Shown in pieces: positions 26,208 through 36,300 of a DNA stretch of 64,000 nucleotides. The DNA comes from Oleispira antarctica RB-8 (lineage in GTDB: Bacteria; Pseudomonadota; Gammaproteobacteria; Pseudomonadales; Oceanobacteraceae). The notes under the pieces are model-generated. The model had not been told where the DNA came from, made no database searches, and saw nothing but the letters and a program-made list of their open reading frames with translations. The stretch covers positions 3,967,531 to 4,031,530 of the forward strand of contig FO203512.1 in the NCBI GenBank assembly GCA_000967895.1, read 5' to 3'. The translations under genes were made by a program, and so were the position numbers. Each line of letters opens with the position of its first letter. Within the stretch, counting starts at the first letter, position 1.

Positions 26208-27350
26208 TCAGAAGTAATAATCAATTGTTAGGTACATTGCAGAGAATTTATAATCGGTATTAGCTACATCACCGTTATCTCCTATATCGCCATTACTATC
26301 GATATAGTTAGTCTGAGTTAAATATTCTGCATAAATCCAACCAGGGCCATAGTTGTAACTAACACCTGGCGCAAAAGCAACCATGTCGCTTGCTTTGTTG
26401 CCCTTGGTATCGGTAGAAGCACCAGTATACTCTACATAATAGTTGAACGGGCCTGTTGCATACGAAACAGTCAAAGCCTGACGCATTGTTTTAACTTCTT
26501 CAGCGAGTGCTCCTACGTTATCTAAACCATCCCGCTGAGTACCCATAACCTGAGCCATTACACCTAGATTGCCATAAGTACCGGTATACCATACATCCCA
26601 AGCGTTATGACCACCAAAGGTAGAGTCATCTGCAGGATCTCGTGTATCATCACTACCTACATTGACAGACGTAGTTTCTTGTAGCTCACCTTGCTGATAA
26701 GAAACCCCAACCGTTTGACTCGTAGATAAGTCATAACCTAAATTCAATACAGCTGTATTAACTTTACGATAAAGACTTGCAGTATCTGCTCCACCCCCCC
26801 AATGATTATTATCATCCATAGTATCAGTACTAGTTTCTCCGAAATCATCAGAAATATACCAAGCTAAATCATAATTAATATTATCAATTTTATCACTGAA
26901 CTTTACACCAACATCCATCTGATCCCCATAGCCACCTAATGCCATATCGCCTGGCCAGAAGTTGATTGTTGCCCAACCGAAAGGAACTTGTGATTTACCA
27001 ATCACTACTTTTCTAGTTTCCGAAAAGTTATAACCAACCCACAACTTATGAAACCCTGAATAATCGCCAGTTGAATTATGAGCGCCGTCACTAAATGAAC
27101 CTGGACCCGTACGCCATTCAGCCGATAATTCCCAATCAGTACCTTCTTGTTGATGATCAATGTAAAGAATTAAGGCTTCGCTATTCACATCCCCCAAGGT
27201 TGCTTGATCACGCTGATCTGCATCATTAAAATCGTCTTCTTCCAAGACATTTTGATGGTTCAACCAAATGCCACCAGAAATTGCTGTAGAAGCATAAGCT
27301 GGAGCAGTTGCCGAAGCGGCAATCGCTAAAGCTAATAAAGATTTTTTCAT
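26208..27350 (-). CDS. Outer-membrane porin, last gene of the choline operon
   Basis: A 380-residue beta-barrel with a clear signal peptide (cut after APAYA, about residue 20), alternating amphipathic strands, acidic loops (LEEDDFNDADQRD) and a C-terminal aromatic (IDYYF). It resembles the phosphate-selective/maltoporin-like porin group in general layout, but I cannot assign a subfamily. It lies 70 bases after choV with no terminator between, and a terminator follows it, so it is probably expressed with the choline genes and may admit choline or betaine. That substrate is an inference from position. Confidence 0.75.
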   Translation of the reverse strand: MKKSLLALAIAASATAPAYASTAISGGIWLNHQNVLEEDDFNDADQRDQATLGDVNSEALILYIDHQQEGTDWELSAEWRTGPGSFSDGAHNSTGDYSGFHKLWVGYNFSETRKVVIGKSQVPFGWATINFWPGDMALGGYGDQMDVGVKFSDKIDNINYDLAWYISDDFGETSTDTMDDNNHWGGGADTASLYRKVNTAVLNLGYDLSTSQTVGVSYQQGELQETTSVNVGSDDTRDPADDSTFGGHNAWDVWYTGTYGNLGVMAQVMGTQRDGLDNVGALAEEVKTMRQALTVSYATGPFNYYVEYTGASTDTKGNKASDMVAFAPGVSYNYGPGWIYAEYLTQTNYIDSNGDIGDNGDVANTDYKFSAMYLTIDYYF

Positions 27351-27420
27351 TGTGATTCTTCCTTTCTCTCTTTCTTATAATTGACAAAAATAATAAAAAT
27401 ATTTTTATCGGCTAATCATC

Positions 27421-28629
27421 TTAATCTTCTAGCATCATCTTACCCAACAAGGTGTGATACAGCTCTTTATCACCAATCACTCCTTGAATTTTTTCATCAC
27501 GATGAAGTTTCTCATCGTCATCTAAATCTTCATCAAGATCTTTCATTATGAATACCGCATGATCGGTATGATAACGAATTTCCATAACGTCTTGCATGCC
27601 AGTATCTGCAGCCACACACGTCGGTGCTGCAGTTAACTTAACAATGTCTTGACCTGTTTGCCACAGCTGAGGTGAAAATTCGCCCCCACGGTAATAAACC
27701 TGCTGTTGACTTGCACTTAACCAATAATCATGACGCTTACTTAAACAATAACCTTTTTCTGTGAACTCCATATCGGTAATGGGTCGCATAATTGATTTTG
27801 CTTTCAATACATGAATTGGATTAGTGTGCGCCACAAACTGTTTCACATAATCATTCACAGGATTTAATACGATGCTTTCTGGCTTACCCTGCTGAACAAT
27901 TTCACCATCTTTCATGATCGCGATATTAGTACCCAGCTTTAAGGCTTCGTCCAAATCGTGACTCACAAAAATAATAGTTTTATTCAATTTTTCCTGTAGC
28001 TGAATAAGTTCATCTTGAAGCTGAGTACGAATTAACGGATCTAAAGCAGAGAACGGCTCATCCATTAATAAAATATCAGACTCTGTCACCAATGCTCTGG
28101 CTAAGCCAACACGTTGCTGCATACCACCTGATAACTCACTCGGTTTGTGCTTTGCCCACTGCTCCAAACCTACTAGCTCAAGCTGAGCATCGACTCGCTG
28201 TTTAATTTCTTTTTTATCAAGACCTTGTAGCTCAAGTGGCATAGCAACATTTTGCGCCACGGTTAACCAAGGCATTAAGGCAAACTTTTGGAATACCATA
28301 GACATACGCTTGGTGCGTATCGCTCTTAACATATCAGCATCAGCACTGACTAAATCAATAACTTCGCCTTCATGATCTATTTCAATAGAGCCACGAGTCG
28401 TATCATTCAAGCCATTAATACAACGTAATAAACTCGACTTGCCGGAACCAGACAGTCCCATTAATACGCAAATTTCACCTTTACTGATTTGTAAGTTGGC
28501 GTTATTAACACCCACAACCAAACCCGTGCTATTACTAATCTCTTCTCGTTCTTGCCCTTGATCTAATAGCGCTAATGCACGTTCTGGCTGATCACCAAAA
28601 ATGACATCCAAATTTTTAATATTAATCAT
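27421..28629 (-). CDS. choV: Choline/betaine ABC transporter, ATP-binding subunit
   Basis: A 402-residue ATPase of the ProV/OpuA/ChoV type. Walker A is GLSGSGKSS, the signature LSGGMQQRVGLARAL and Walker B DILLMDEP, followed by the H-loop in FVSHDLDEAL. The N-terminal VIFGDQPERALALLDQG segment is specific to the glycine-betaine/choline class. A C-terminal part of about 130 residues takes the place of the CBS pair but looks divergent. Its start overlaps the choW stop by 4 bases (ATGA), which indicates translational coupling. Substrate choline is inferred from the bet genes upstream. Confidence 0.92.
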   Translation of the reverse strand: MINIKNLDVIFGDQPERALALLDQGQEREEISNSTGLVVGVNNANLQISKGEICVLMGLSGSGKSSLLRCINGLNDTTRGSIEIDHEGEVIDLVSADADMLRAIRTKRMSMVFQKFALMPWLTVAQNVAMPLELQGLDKKEIKQRVDAQLELVGLEQWAKHKPSELSGGMQQRVGLARALVTESDILLMDEPFSALDPLIRTQLQDELIQLQEKLNKTIIFVSHDLDEALKLGTNIAIMKDGEIVQQGKPESIVLNPVNDYVKQFVAHTNPIHVLKAKSIMRPITDMEFTEKGYCLSKRHDYWLSASQQQVYYRGGEFSPQLWQTGQDIVKLTAAPTCVAADTGMQDVMEIRYHTDHAVFIMKDLDEDLDDDEKLHRDEKIQGVIGDKELYHTLLGKMMLED

Positions 28630-29453
28630 TTTGCTTGCCCCGCTTTAAATAGACGATCAAGTAAAATAGCTAATAATACGATGGCTAAACCTGCTTCAAA
28701 ACCACTAGCGATGTCCACAGTGTTCAATGCCCGTACGACTGGCTTACCTAAACCATCTGCACCGACCAATGCCGCGATAACTACCATCGACAAAGACAAC
28801 ATAATACATTGTGTCACACCGGCAGCAATGCTGCTTGCGGCCGCAGGTAATTCGATACGGAATAAAAGCTGACGCTTAGTCGCGCCAAACGATCGACCTG
28901 CTTCAAGAATATCTTGAGGTACTTCGGAGATGCCTAAATAGGTCAATCTTATCGGCGCGGCAATCGCAAAAATAATCGTAGAAATTAAACCTGGCACAAC
29001 ACCTAAACCAAACAGAGTGAGTGTTGGAATTAAATAAACAAAAGTAGGAACCGTTTGCATAAGATCCAACACAGGCTGTAAAGCCTTATAGAAAGTTGGA
29101 TGATGCGCCGCATAGATTCCAATAGGCAAACCAATAACCATACAGAATAAAGCCGCGTATAAAACCAAGGCTAGGGTTTGCATTGTTTCAACCCAATAGC
29201 CTAGATTCCAAATCAACGATAGCGCGACGACGGCATAAACAGCAAGACCCACAGAACGTCTAAAATACAGCGCGATCGCTACAACGATCGTGATAAATGC
29301 CATGGGATTTAGCCAGAGCAACGCATTCGTAAATAAGCTAATCAGCCATTCTAATGACTCAGATATGGCATCAAAAAACGATGCGCCGTTATCAACTAAC
29401 CAGTCGACAAATATTTCAATATAATTACCCAAAGGTAATTTAAACTGTTCCAT
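28626..29453 (-). CDS. choW: Choline/betaine ABC transporter, permease
   Basis: A 275-residue inner-membrane permease with about six transmembrane segments and the binding-protein-dependent transport signature around EAGRSFGATKRQLLFRIELPAA, the EAA loop that contacts the ATPase. The N-terminal region with a short amphipathic stretch before the first helices is like ProW/ChoW. It overlaps choV by 4 bases and follows choX after a 128-base gap. Confidence 0.92.
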   Translation of the reverse strand: MEQFKLPLGNYIEIFVDWLVDNGASFFDAISESLEWLISLFTNALLWLNPMAFITIVVAIALYFRRSVGLAVYAVVALSLIWNLGYWVETMQTLALVLYAALFCMVIGLPIGIYAAHHPTFYKALQPVLDLMQTVPTFVYLIPTLTLFGLGVVPGLISTIIFAIAAPIRLTYLGISEVPQDILEAGRSFGATKRQLLFRIELPAAASSIAAGVTQCIMLSLSMVVIAALVGADGLGKPVVRALNTVDIASGFEAGLAIVLLAILLDRLFKAGQAK

Positions 29454-29558
29454 GGAATCTCTTGTTGCGAGCAGTTATTACTACTCGCAGCCTCTTTGTG
29501 TTATTAATAGCATTATTAATTGTGCAATTACTTTTATTATTTAAATACTGACTACTTA

Positions 29559-29575
29559 GCTGCAAGCTATGCAGC
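29559..29575 (-). other. Small hairpin after choX
   Basis: GCTGC / GCAGC with a 7-base loop begins a few bases after the choX stop. With a second short stem at 29466-29489 (TGCGAG / CTCGCA) it occupies the 128-base choX-choW gap. Such stems often protect the upstream part of an operon mRNA so that the binding protein is made in excess; that role is inferred. Confidence 0.4.
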
Positions 29576-29581
29576 GACAGA

Positions 29582-30505
29582 TTATTTAAGAGTCGCGCTG
29601 GCCGCTGCTAATGCAGGCTTACCATCGAGTGTTGTTACATCTTTTAGCCAAGCATCCAAAATAGTAGGGTTCTTTTTGATCCACTCTTTTGCTGCAACAT
29701 GAGGCTTTTTACCCGCATCCAAAATAGCGGCCATGACTTCATTTTCCATCGCTAACGTAAACGTAAGGTTATCTAACAACTTACCTACATTTTTACATTC
29801 AGACGTATAGTTTTTACGAACGTTAGTATGAATGTTAGCGCCACCTAGATTAGGGCCGAAGAAATCATCTCCACCTTCAAGGTAAGCTAGTTCAAAGTTT
29901 GAATTCATTGGATGTGGTTCCCAACCTAAGAAAACAATCCATTTGTTACGACGAGTCTGACGCTTAACTTGCGACAACATACCTGCTTCGCTCGATTCAA
30001 TTACATCAAAACCTTTTAGGCCAAACGCATCCTGATCAATCATAGATTGAATTAAACGGTTGCCATCATTACCTGGTTCAATACCATAAATTCGGTTATC
30101 AAACTTATCGGCGTACTTCACGATATCAGCGAAGGTTTTAACCCCAGCATCATAAACTGCTTTAGGCACAGCTAAGGTATATTTAGCCCCTGTTAAATTC
30201 TTCTTGATGCTTTCTACCGAACCCTCTTCAAGGTACGGTTTGATATCTGCTTCCATCGTAGGCATCCAGTTACCTAGGAACACATCGATATCGTTATTGG
30301 CTAAAGATTTATAGGTAATAGGCACTGACAAAACTTGTGTTTTTGTCTTATAACCAATGCTTTCTAGTACCACTGACGTCAAAGCAGTCGTTGCTGTAAT
30401 ATCCGTCCAGCCCACATCGGCAAAGCGAACAGTGTCACACTGATTCGCGTGGGTAAAACTTGCCGCCAACAAACTTGCTGACAGTACTAAAGTTTTTATC
30501 ATCAT
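29582..30505 (-). CDS. choX: Choline-binding periplasmic protein
   Basis: A 307-residue solute-binding protein with a signal peptide (cut after FTHA, about residue 20). The mature start CDTVRFADVGWTDITATT is typical of the ChoX/ProX/OpuAC type II binding proteins, where aromatic residues cage the trimethylammonium group; the central WIVFLGWEPHPMN segment is also family-specific. It lies 33 bases after betA in the same operon, which favours choline as the ligand over betaine. Confidence 0.92.
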   Translation of the reverse strand: MMIKTLVLSASLLAASFTHANQCDTVRFADVGWTDITATTALTSVVLESIGYKTKTQVLSVPITYKSLANNDIDVFLGNWMPTMEADIKPYLEEGSVESIKKNLTGAKYTLAVPKAVYDAGVKTFADIVKYADKFDNRIYGIEPGNDGNRLIQSMIDQDAFGLKGFDVIESSEAGMLSQVKRQTRRNKWIVFLGWEPHPMNSNFELAYLEGGDDFFGPNLGGANIHTNVRKNYTSECKNVGKLLDNLTFTLAMENEVMAAILDAGKKPHVAAKEWIKKNPTILDAWLKDVTTLDGKPALAAASATLK

Positions 30506-30538
30506 GCTTTTTATCCTGTGTAGTTATAGTTTTTAATT

Positions 30539-32245
30539 TTAAAATTTACTGCGCTGCTGTGTTTTCCAATCTGAAGCCATACTCACTTCTGCATCACTGG
30601 GCGGTAAAGTAACGTTAGACTTGATTAAGTCCGCGGCTCGCTCAGCAACCATAATGGTCGGAGCGTTTAAATTACCGTTAGTAATGGTTGGAAAAATAGA
30701 GGAATCAACGACTCGTAAGTTATTGATTCCATGAACTCGGGTTTGTGGGTCAACCACCGACATATCATCGGTTCCCATCTTGCAAGTACAAGAAGGATGA
30801 TAAGCACTTTCAACATTTGCTCTTACAAACGCATCGATCTCTTCATCTGTTTGTACCTGTATACCCGGTTGAATTTCATCATCACGATATTTATCAAAGG
30901 CTGGCTGATTAATGATTTCGCGCGTGAGTTTTACACAATCACGAAAGCCTTCTTTATCGGCTTCTTCTGCAAGGTAATTAAATCGAATACTTGGCGGTGC
31001 TTTAGGATCAGCACTGGTTACTTTTACTGCACCACGACTTAAAGGTTTGTTATGCCCGATATGCACTTGAAAGCCATGGCCAGCAAATGCCGTACGACCA
31101 TCGTAACGCATCGCAGCAGGTAAGAAGTGATACTGTAAATCTGGCCATTCAACACCCGCTTTAGAACGAATAAAACCACAAGATTCAAAATGGTTGGTTG
31201 CCCCTAAACCCTTCTTAAAAAAGAACCAGTTAGCACCAATTAAAAATTTGCTCCACAAATCTAACTTGCCGTTTAATGTAATCGGTTGCTTACACTTAAA
31301 CTGAAAATAGAATTCAAGATGGTCTTGTAAGTTCTCACCAACCCCAGGCAAGTTATGCTGGCATTCAATACCCGCGCTTTCTAAGGTTTCTTTGGCACCG
31401 ATACCTGATAGCTGTAATAAATGCGGCGAACCAATTGAACCTGCCGATAAAATAACGTCTTTATTTGCCTGAACGTCTACCATTTTTCCTTTGCGTTCAT
31501 AGCGAATACCCGTTGCTTTTTTCGCATCGCCATCAACCGATAATAAAACCTTATGCACCAACGCGTGAGTGACAACCGTTAAATTAGGGCGCGCAAGTGC
31601 AGGCCTTAAATAGGCATTAGACGTTGACCAGCGCACGCCGTTTTTAACCGTCATGTGCATCGGGCCAAAGCCTTCTTGCTGTTTGGCATTATAGTCAGGG
31701 GTGTCCATGTACCCTGCCTCTACACCGGCATCAACAAATGCTTGGTACAAAGGATTTTTCATCTGGTTGCCGTTATTTACGCCTAACGGACCTTCCGTGC
31801 CACGATAGTCTTTCGTCTCAGGATTTTCAGCGGCTAACGCCCAACTTTCTGACTTTTTAAAATACGGTAAGCAATGGGCATAATCCCAATCAGTTGCGCC
31901 TTTTTCTGCCCACTCATCAAAATCTTTTGCGTGCCCACGAACATACACCATTCCGTTGATTGAAGATGAGCCACCCAATACCTTGCCTCTTGGACAATGC
32001 ATTTTTCGGTTATCTAGATGTGGCTCTTCTTCTGTTTCAAACTGCCATGCGTATTTTTTGGTGTTCATCGGAATCGATAAAGCCGTTGGCATCTGAATAA
32101 AAATACTGCGATCACTACCGCCCGTTTCTAATAATAAAACAGACGTTTTAGGATCTTCAGATAAACGGTTAGCAAGCACACAGCCTGCCGAACCGGCACC
32201 AACAATAATGTAATCGTACGTTAGATCACTCATTTGATTTTTCAT
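30539..32245 (-). CDS. betA: Choline dehydrogenase
   Basis: BetA oxidises choline to betaine aldehyde, and can act further, with FAD at the inner membrane. The 568-residue product is a GMC oxidoreductase: the ADP-binding [13 protein letters not shown] is near the N-terminus, then the GMC signatures [14 protein letters not shown] and [15 protein letters not shown], with the catalytic His in ESAYHPSCT and Asn in NGNLNAPT. Either the Met at 32245 or that at 32233 could be the start; neither has a strong ribosome site. betB lies 37 bases upstream. Confidence 0.95.
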   Translation of the reverse strand: MKNQMSDLTYDYIIVGAGSAGCVLANRLSEDPKTSVLLLETGGSDRSIFIQMPTALSIPMNTKKYAWQFETEEEPHLDNRKMHCPRGKVLGGSSSINGMVYVRGHAKDFDEWAEKGATDWDYAHCLPYFKKSESWALAAENPETKDYRGTEGPLGVNNGNQMKNPLYQAFVDAGVEAGYMDTPDYNAKQQEGFGPMHMTVKNGVRWSTSNAYLRPALARPNLTVVTHALVHKVLLSVDGDAKKATGIRYERKGKMVDVQANKDVILSAGSIGSPHLLQLSGIGAKETLESAGIECQHNLPGVGENLQDHLEFYFQFKCKQPITLNGKLDLWSKFLIGANWFFFKKGLGATNHFESCGFIRSKAGVEWPDLQYHFLPAAMRYDGRTAFAGHGFQVHIGHNKPLSRGAVKVTSADPKAPPSIRFNYLAEEADKEGFRDCVKLTREIINQPAFDKYRDDEIQPGIQVQTDEEIDAFVRANVESAYHPSCTCKMGTDDMSVVDPQTRVHGINNLRVVDSSIFPTITNGNLNAPTIMVAERAADLIKSNVTLPPSDAEVSMASDWKTQQRSKF

Positions 32246-32282
32246 TCTATTACCATCACAGCTAGCATCATCACAGCAATCA

Positions 32283-33737
32283 TTAAAAAGGGCTTTCTAG
32301 TGGCTGCATGCCCACATAGACAGATTTTATTTGAGTATATTGATTCATCGTGGACGATCCATTTTCACGACCAATACCGGAAAGCTTATAGCCTCCTACT
32401 GGCATCTCGGCAGGTGATGCACCGTAAGCATTAATCCAGCAGATTCCAGCTTCCAGTTGCTTAACCACTCGATGCGCACGACGGATATCATTAGTAAATA
32501 CACCCGCCGCTAAACCAAACTCTGTACCATTGGCGCGCTTAATAACTTCTTCTTCTGATTCAAAGGTTAATACTGACATAACGGGGCCAAAGATTTCTTC
32601 TTTAACGATGGTCATATCATCGGTACAGTCAGTGAAAATGGTTGGTGCAACAAAATAGCCACCTTCAACTCCTGGTGGTTGCAGGGCCTGACCGCCAGTC
32701 AATAAAAAGGCACCTTCTTGGATGCCTTTTTCAATGTAACTTAAAACCAACTGCTGATGATTTTTAGAAATTAAAGCACCAAAGTTAGTCTCGGGATCCA
32801 TAGGATCACCAGCAATAATATTCTTTTCCGTACGCTCTTTTAACTGTGTAATAAATTTCGGATAAATATCTTTTTGCACAAAAATACGCGTCGCATTCGT
32901 ACACACTTCACCCTGTGTATAAAAATTTCCTAGCATAGCTGCAGATACGGCATCATCAATATCGGCGTCTGAAAATACGATCAGTGGAGATTTACCACCG
33001 AGTTCCATGGTGACGTCTTTTAAGTTAGTCGCGGCGGCGGCCATTACTTTTTTGCCCGTGCCGACTTCACCCGTAAAAGACACCTTGGCAATGTCATTAT
33101 GCGTAGTTAACCAAGCACCGACTTCACCATCACCTTGTACGACATTGAATACGCCTGCTGGAACACCCGCTTCAAAAAATATTTCGGCTAGCTTTAAAGC
33201 ACCGTGTGGCGTTTCTTCTGACGGTTTAAAAATCATGCTATTGCCACAGGCTAGTGCAGGGGCAGCTTTCCAACATGCAATCTGCAGTGGATAGTTCCAC
33301 GCGCCAATACCTGCACAAACACCTAACGGCTCACGACGGGTATAATAAAAATCACCCCCTAAATCTTGCTGCGTACCTTCAATACTAAGTGCCAGTGCGG
33401 CAAAGTATTCGATAGAATCTGTACCTGTTACAACATCCACTACCGAAGCTTCTTGCCAAGGCTTACCCGTATCGATCACTTCTATTTTAGCCAGCTCGTC
33501 ATTACGCTCGCGTAATAATTCAACCGCTTTTAACAATATACGATTACGTTCGAACCCTGTCATTGCCGACCAAGTTTCGAAACCTTGCTGGCTACTTTTA
33601 ATCGCAGCAGAGCGGATCTTTTCATCAGCGACTTCAACTTGATACGCCAATACACCCGTTGCAGGGTTAATAACGTCAAATGTTTTGCCGCTCGCATTAT
33701 CAAGGTATTCACCATTGATAAAGTTTTTTAAAATCAT
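32283..33737 (-). CDS. betB: Betaine-aldehyde dehydrogenase
   Basis: BetB oxidises betaine aldehyde to glycine betaine with NAD(P)+. The product of 484 residues is an aldehyde dehydrogenase with the general-base Glu in [10 protein letters not shown] and the nucleophile Cys in [10 protein letters not shown] chose the ATG at 33737, whose ATGA overlaps the betI stop and which opens the conserved [11 protein letters not shown]; a longer start at 33758 lies inside betI. This makes betI and betB translationally coupled. Confidence 0.95.
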   Translation of the reverse strand: MILKNFINGEYLDNASGKTFDVINPATGVLAYQVEVADEKIRSAAIKSSQQGFETWSAMTGFERNRILLKAVELLRERNDELAKIEVIDTGKPWQEASVVDVVTGTDSIEYFAALALSIEGTQQDLGGDFYYTRREPLGVCAGIGAWNYPLQIACWKAAPALACGNSMIFKPSEETPHGALKLAEIFFEAGVPAGVFNVVQGDGEVGAWLTTHNDIAKVSFTGEVGTGKKVMAAAATNLKDVTMELGGKSPLIVFSDADIDDAVSAAMLGNFYTQGEVCTNATRIFVQKDIYPKFITQLKERTEKNIIAGDPMDPETNFGALISKNHQQLVLSYIEKGIQEGAFLLTGGQALQPPGVEGGYFVAPTIFTDCTDDMTIVKEEIFGPVMSVLTFESEEEVIKRANGTEFGLAAGVFTNDIRRAHRVVKQLEAGICWINAYGASPAEMPVGGYKLSGIGRENGSSTMNQYTQIKSVYVGMQPLESPF

Positions 33738-34339
33738 ATTGTTTTTTCCAACTGGCATTGTGCTGAGATGAACTGTTTACACACTTGCTCAGCTTTTTTA
33801 AATTCATCTTGGCTGGTTTTGCTCAAACTGCTTCTTAACCATAGTCCATCAATCATAGCCGCCGTCATGTTGGCCGCTAAAAACGCTTTTTCTTTATTCG
33901 GGATAATTTGGCGATAGGAGTACAGTAAGTTTTGCAGTAAGCGTTTGCTATTCACGGCTTGTAAACGCGCGAGTTCAGGATCGTGTAATGCCTGGGCCCA
34001 AAAACATAACCAAGTTCGGGTCACGGAAGTGGATTGCTGAAAACAAGCAAAGTTTGTATCAACGATCATGTGCAATCTTAATTCTGGAGTAAGTGGTTGT
34101 TCACAGCTGGCAATTTGCTGTAATAAACCCTGCTTTAATTCTTCTAAGAGGTGGCGAATGGTCGCAAGAATAAGACCTTGCTTGCTGCCAAAGTAATGGC
34201 TGATAATTCCCGCCGATAGATTCGCTTGGCGGCTTATGGTTAGAATCGTAGTGCCTTGAAAACCATGGTTTTCAATTGATTTTATAGTGGCTTCAATTAG
34301 CTCTTTTTTACGTTGTTTTTCTGTTCCGACTCTAGCCAT
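33734..34339 (-). CDS. betI: TetR-family repressor of the choline-betaine genes
   Basis: A 201-residue BetI: N-terminal helix-turn-helix (about residues 8-55, with [25 protein letters not shown]) and a ligand-binding C-terminal part. The MARVG...RKKELIEAT start is the typical BetI opening, so I place the start at 34339. The in-frame ATG at 34369 would lie inside the operator palindrome. BetI represses the bet genes and is released by choline. It is the first gene of the leftward operon and so would control itself and everything down to the porin. Confidence 0.93.
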
Positions 34340-34358
34340 AGTTACACTTCTATTCCAC

Positions 34359-34372
34359 TGAATGATCATTCA
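34359..34372. promoter_or_regulatory. betI operator: Candidate BetI operator
   Basis: TGAATGATCATTCA is a perfect 14-bp palindrome located 20 bases upstream of the betI start, in the only place for the operon promoter. BetI sites in other proteobacteria are palindromes with TGAAC/GTTCA-like half-sites, so an operator for autoregulation is the likely reading. Confidence 0.7.
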
Positions 34373-34432
34373 ATTGCAAACAAGTCTAACATCTGAGCAG
34401 CTTAGAACAAGGGAGCTGCGGGTTGTAATTCC

Positions 34433-35281
34433 TTAGTATGAGTCTTTTTTGGCTTGCGCTTGATACCAAAGTGACGACAAATATTCCATTTGCATACAGG
34501 CTCTGCGCCACGCTACTAGGTCCGATACGCCGTATAAGGTGAGAATTTTATTTTCTAAATTTTGTTCGATTTCAGAGTGACTATTTTTTTTTGATTTTTT
34601 TTCTAATTGTTGAAATGAGTGCTTAATTCCCTGAAATAAAGCCGCTAAATCCCACAATGGATGAGCAAGACCCGCATATTCCCAATCTAATAACTGCAAT
34701 CCTTCGGCGGTATACAACCAGTTTGCTAATACTGGATCTAAATGACATAAACAAAAGTCTCCTGCTGGCGGTTCACTCATCGCGACCTGCATAAGAGGTT
34801 TCATTTTCAATATTTCATTATTAGGTTGCTGCGTCGCTAACATCTGCCAATACGCTTCAGCTTTTTCACTAATATTAACCACGGGCAGATCAATCTCGAC
34901 AGGAACTTGATGTAACGCTTTTAGCTGCTCAACCATATAGGACAGCGTATTATGACTCATGTCTTCTACATTATCAGACAGCACTTCACCTTCAATGTAA
35001 TCTCGAATCAAGTATCGATTTTCGTCATCGCAATAACGAATTGCACTGGTAAAATTTAAGCTGGATACTAACTGATGAATCGTTTTTTCGACATTACGAT
35101 CAATACCTAGCTCGGCCGTATTGGCTGCGCTGATACGAATAATGTACTCACCACTTTCAAGGGAAAGCTGATAACAACGGTTTGTTAATCCGCCTTCAAG
35201 TATCGAAATTTGATTGGCACTGATCGGCTGTTTTGATATTCCCCAGAGCGGCCAATCGTCTAATACATCCGTTAATGTCAT
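34433..35281 (-). CDS. APH/choline-kinase-fold phosphotransferase, probable thiamine kinase
   Basis: A 282-residue small-molecule kinase. The nucleotide-binding part has the LEGGLTNRCYQL segment; the catalytic loop is CLCHLDPVLANWL (HxDxxxxN) and the metal motif LLDWEYAG, as in aminoglycoside phosphotransferases, choline kinases and E. coli thiamine kinase ThiK. It starts 2 bases after pnuT in a TPP-riboswitch-led unit, so phosphorylation of imported thiamine is the best guess. Choline kinase is the main alternative because the bet genes follow, but those start their own transcript at the BetI site. An odd Lys/Ser-rich insert (KKSKKNSHSE) interrupts the C-terminal part. Confidence 0.72.
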   Translation of the reverse strand: MTLTDVLDDWPLWGISKQPISANQISILEGGLTNRCYQLSLESGEYIIRISAANTAELGIDRNVEKTIHQLVSSLNFTSAIRYCDDENRYLIRDYIEGEVLSDNVEDMSHNTLSYMVEQLKALHQVPVEIDLPVVNISEKAEAYWQMLATQQPNNEILKMKPLMQVAMSEPPAGDFCLCHLDPVLANWLYTAEGLQLLDWEYAGLAHPLWDLAALFQGIKHSFQQLEKKSKKNSHSEIEQNLENKILTLYGVSDLVAWRRACMQMEYLSSLWYQAQAKKDSY

Positions 35282-35283
35282 TT

Positions 35284-35919
35284 TTATACCGCTGTCTGAA
35301 CTGAGTAAGTTTCATTTTGTTGACGATATTCTTTTAGCCACATAAACCAACCCAGTACCGCTAGTACTACATATACGGCCATGAGTAGGGCCGTTAGATA
35401 GAGCTCTCGATCAATATATAAATAAATGGCGACAGTATCAATCACCAACCAATACAACCAGTTTTCTAATACTTTCTGCGCCACCATGTAAGTCGTGATC
35501 ACCGCGCCCCAAGTCGTAAATGAATCTAAATAAGGTAATGCGGCACTGGTATTTTTTTCTAAGCCATAGCCTGTGACAAGGCTTATTAATACGACACCAA
35601 CAATGATTAGAGCATGACGCGATAACGACCAAGTTTTAATCTCGACGGTTTTTGAGCTTGCCTGTGTATTACCACGCCAAACCCACCAGCCATAAATAGC
35701 CATAATCAGATAATAGACATTCAGACCTGATTCCATTACCAGACTAACATCCCAAAATAGCCAGCTAAAAATAGCCGTGCTACCAAAAGCGGCATACCAG
35801 CAAAAAATGTTTTGACGCATCGCCAATACTAAATAAGCGACACCTAAAATTACGGCGACAACCTCCCAAATGCTCATGGCCTGAGCAGCGGTAATAATAC
35901 CTTGGTAAAATGCGTCCAC
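35284..35919 (-). CDS. pnuT: PnuC-family thiamine transporter
   Basis: A 211-residue inner-membrane protein with about seven transmembrane segments. The Pnu-family signature is visible: a Trp-rich core FWDVSLVMESGLNVYYLIMAIYGWWVW region (quoted only as WDVSL...YGWWVW for key positions) and a later NWLYWLVIDTVAIYLY. PnuC members carry nicotinamide riboside, PnuT members thiamine, PnuX riboflavin; the TPP riboswitch upstream and the kinase downstream point to thiamine. These carriers are facilitators that depend on phosphorylation of the substrate inside the cell, which fits the coupled kinase gene. Confidence 0.85.
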   Translation of the reverse strand: MDAFYQGIITAAQAMSIWEVVAVILGVAYLVLAMRQNIFCWYAAFGSTAIFSWLFWDVSLVMESGLNVYYLIMAIYGWWVWRGNTQASSKTVEIKTWSLSRHALIIVGVVLISLVTGYGLEKNTSAALPYLDSFTTWGAVITTYMVAQKVLENWLYWLVIDTVAIYLYIDRELYLTALLMAVYVVLAVLGWFMWLKEYRQQNETYSVQTAV

Positions 35920-35964
35920 TAAAATGTCATCCTTTCTGAATGTATCTGAATAGAAATTAGGCGA

Positions 35965-36237
35965 TTAAAGATCGCCATGTGGATTTAATGCAGGATCTAA
36001 ATTAGCACCAATAAACTTACAGACAAAAATGGCTTTGCCAAACTGCTCGTAAGAGCGGCGCATCTCTTCTTTTAATGTATCCATGACTAAATCGTAATCG
36101 CCAAATACTTGAGTACTCATGGTATTACCCACCACACTCAAACCTTCTGTTGCTTGTAATCGTTCGATAAAATCTTTGATTGCCGGAATGTAGTCTTCTG
36201 ACAATGGGTATTTGCTAATTTCTACTGATAATTCCAT
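35965..36237 (-). CDS. YkoF/MTH1187-like thiamine-binding protein
   Basis: A 90-residue protein without signal peptide. It begins MELSVEISKYPLSEDYIPAI and contains NTMSTQVFGDYDLVMDTL, the pattern of the thiamine-binding YkoF/UPF0045 (DUF77) family, whose ferredoxin-like domains bind thiamine or HMP. With no export signal it is probably cytoplasmic, where it might deliver or buffer thiamine. It lies 45 bases before pnuT and after the receptor gene, on the same strand. Confidence 0.78.
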   Translation of the reverse strand: MELSVEISKYPLSEDYIPAIKDFIERLQATEGLSVVGNTMSTQVFGDYDLVMDTLKEEMRRSYEQFGKAIFVCKFIGANLDPALNPHGDL

Positions 36238-36300
36238 CGTGGATCCCTATATTCTTTATTTAAATAAGCTGTAACTATTCAGAAGGTTTTAAAAACCGAT

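Noticed and set aside
34340-34369. Longer N-terminus for BetI starting at 34369
   Set aside because: Those codons lie in the perfect palindrome taken as operator, and the BetI family begins at the MARVG start at 34339.
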